Shown: piece by piece, positions 63,603-64,000 of the stretch
Numbering within the stretch: position 1 is the stretch's first letter
Layout of the letters: every line of letters begins with the position of its first letter
Source: Maribacter thermophilus
GTDB lineage: Bacteria > Bacteroidota > Bacteroidia > Flavobacteriales > Flavobacteriaceae
Length of the DNA: 64,000 nt
Assembly (NCBI RefSeq): GCF_001020565.1
Contig: NZ_LDAS01000001.1
Coordinates: forward strand, 3,971,002-4,035,001
Reading direction: 5' to 3'
The notes under the pieces: generated by a model
Seen by the model: only the letters and a program-made list of their open reading frames with translations
What the model was told of the DNA's origin: nothing
The model's database searches: none
Position numbers and translations under genes: made by a program

Positions 63603-64000
63603 GAGCATATTTTTCACTGTTAATTTTACTTTTATTTTGTGCCTGTAAAGAAGATAATGCTGGTGTTGTTAAAAACCAAACAAGTGGACCGGCACTTGGT
63701 ACTTCTTATAATATTATTTATCTGACAGGGGAATCCCTGGATTTAAAGAATGAGATCGATTCTGTTTTTGCTGTAGTCAATAGATCTTTGTCTACCTATA
63801 TACCTACCTCCGATATATCCAAGGTCAATGACGGCGATAGCCTTGTTCAGGTAGATCATATGTTTAGGGAGGTATTTGAACTCTCTAAGGATATTAATAA
63901 AAAAACAGGAGGCTATTTTGATCCGACAGTGGGCACTTTGGTAAATGCATGGGGATTTGGGCCGGAACATAAAATTAAACTGGATAGCGCTAAAGTAGAT
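63599..64000 (+). CDS. apbE: FAD:protein FMN transferase ApbE, 5' part (cut by window edge)
   Basis: The 134 visible residues begin MRAYFSLLILLLFCACKEDN: a lipoprotein signal with Cys after CA, so the enzyme is anchored on the periplasmic side. Then GTSYNIIYLTGESLDLKNEIDSVFAVVNRSLSTYIPTSDISKVN and TGGYFDPTVGTLVNAWGFGP, the ApbE signature. ApbE transfers FMN from FAD to threonines of NqrB and NqrC, so its position downstream of nqrF is functionally fitting. The open frame runs off the right edge. Confidence 0.93.
   Translation, partial: MRAYFSLLILLLFCACKEDNAGVVKNQTSGPALGTSYNIIYLTGESLDLKNEIDSVFAVVNRSLSTYIPTSDISKVNDGDSLVQVDHMFREVFELSKDINKKTGGYFDPTVGTLVNAWGFGPEHKIKLDSAKVD

Noticed and set aside
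1..64000. Mobile elements, prophage genes, restriction or other defence systems
   Set aside because: No transposase, integrase, terminal repeats, nuclease-methylase pairs or phage-like genes; gene content and order are those of the conserved flavobacterial chromosome throughout.

Overview
The window is a stretch of chromosomal core genome from a Bacteroidota bacterium, almost certainly a marine member of the Flavobacteriaceae. The reasons are the gene set and order (gldB-gldC, porT beside ubiE, a T9SS plug protein, TamL, the six-gene Na+-NQR operon, YpdA for bacillithiol, a short 287-residue RpoD without region 1.1), a moderate-to-low GC content, and promoters of the Bacteroidota form TTG-N17/18-TAnnTTTG (clearest before trkA and pruA). 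I see no insertion sequence, prophage, CRISPR array, integrase or other sign of recent transfer. I found no obviously new multi-gene system, so the interest lies in unusual residues and regulatory sequences.

Layout. 1-7.2 kb: the end of an outer-membrane barrel gene, a small zinc-ribbon protein, dnaG, a LuxR-type response regulator, nadE, the gliding genes gldB-gldC, engB and an alpha/beta hydrolase. 7.35-22.85 kb: a complete flavobacterial division and cell-wall (dcw) cluster, mraZ-rsmH-ftsL-ftsI-murE-mraY-murD-ftsW-murG-murC-ftsQ-ftsA-ftsZ, all on the plus strand with overlaps or tiny gaps and one strong terminator after ftsZ. A MraZ operator of in-phase GTGGT repeats precedes it. 22.9-33.9 kb: yqeY, a tRNA-Arg, small envelope and zinc-ribbon proteins, ypdA-rpe, a very large BNR-repeat protein, a propeller/cytochrome c lipoprotein, trmL with a VF530-like gene, and an XRE regulator. 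34.4-45.2 kb, mostly minus strand: rpoD, pnp, rpsO, fbaA-accD, tamL, a SpoU methyltransferase, porT and ubiE. 45.4-56.9 kb: trkA-trkH, a desaturase-aminotransferase pair, rsmG, a DinB-like protein, pruA, apaG, a DUF3667 protein and the T9SS plug protein. 57.0-64.0 kb: nqrABCDEF, a terminator, a 122-residue protein and apbE, which is cut by the window edge.

How it fits together. The dcw cluster carries lipid II synthesis from UDP-MurNAc-tripeptide (MurE, MurC, MurD, MraY, MurG) to septal polymerisation (FtsW, FtsI) and the divisome scaffold (FtsZ, FtsA, FtsQ, FtsL); murF and ddl are not here. NQR, its flavinylating enzyme ApbE and the TrkAH potassium uptake system form a sodium/potassium energetics theme. 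GldB, GldC, PorT and the plug protein are gliding or type IX secretion parts scattered over the window.

Points most worth a second look: DnaG and AccD both have every zinc-ribbon ligand replaced; the response regulator has Glu in place of the phosphoacceptor Asp and sits behind a pair of dyads; the MraZ box overlaps its own promoter; and a terminator separates nqrF from the gene pair that includes its flavin transferase.
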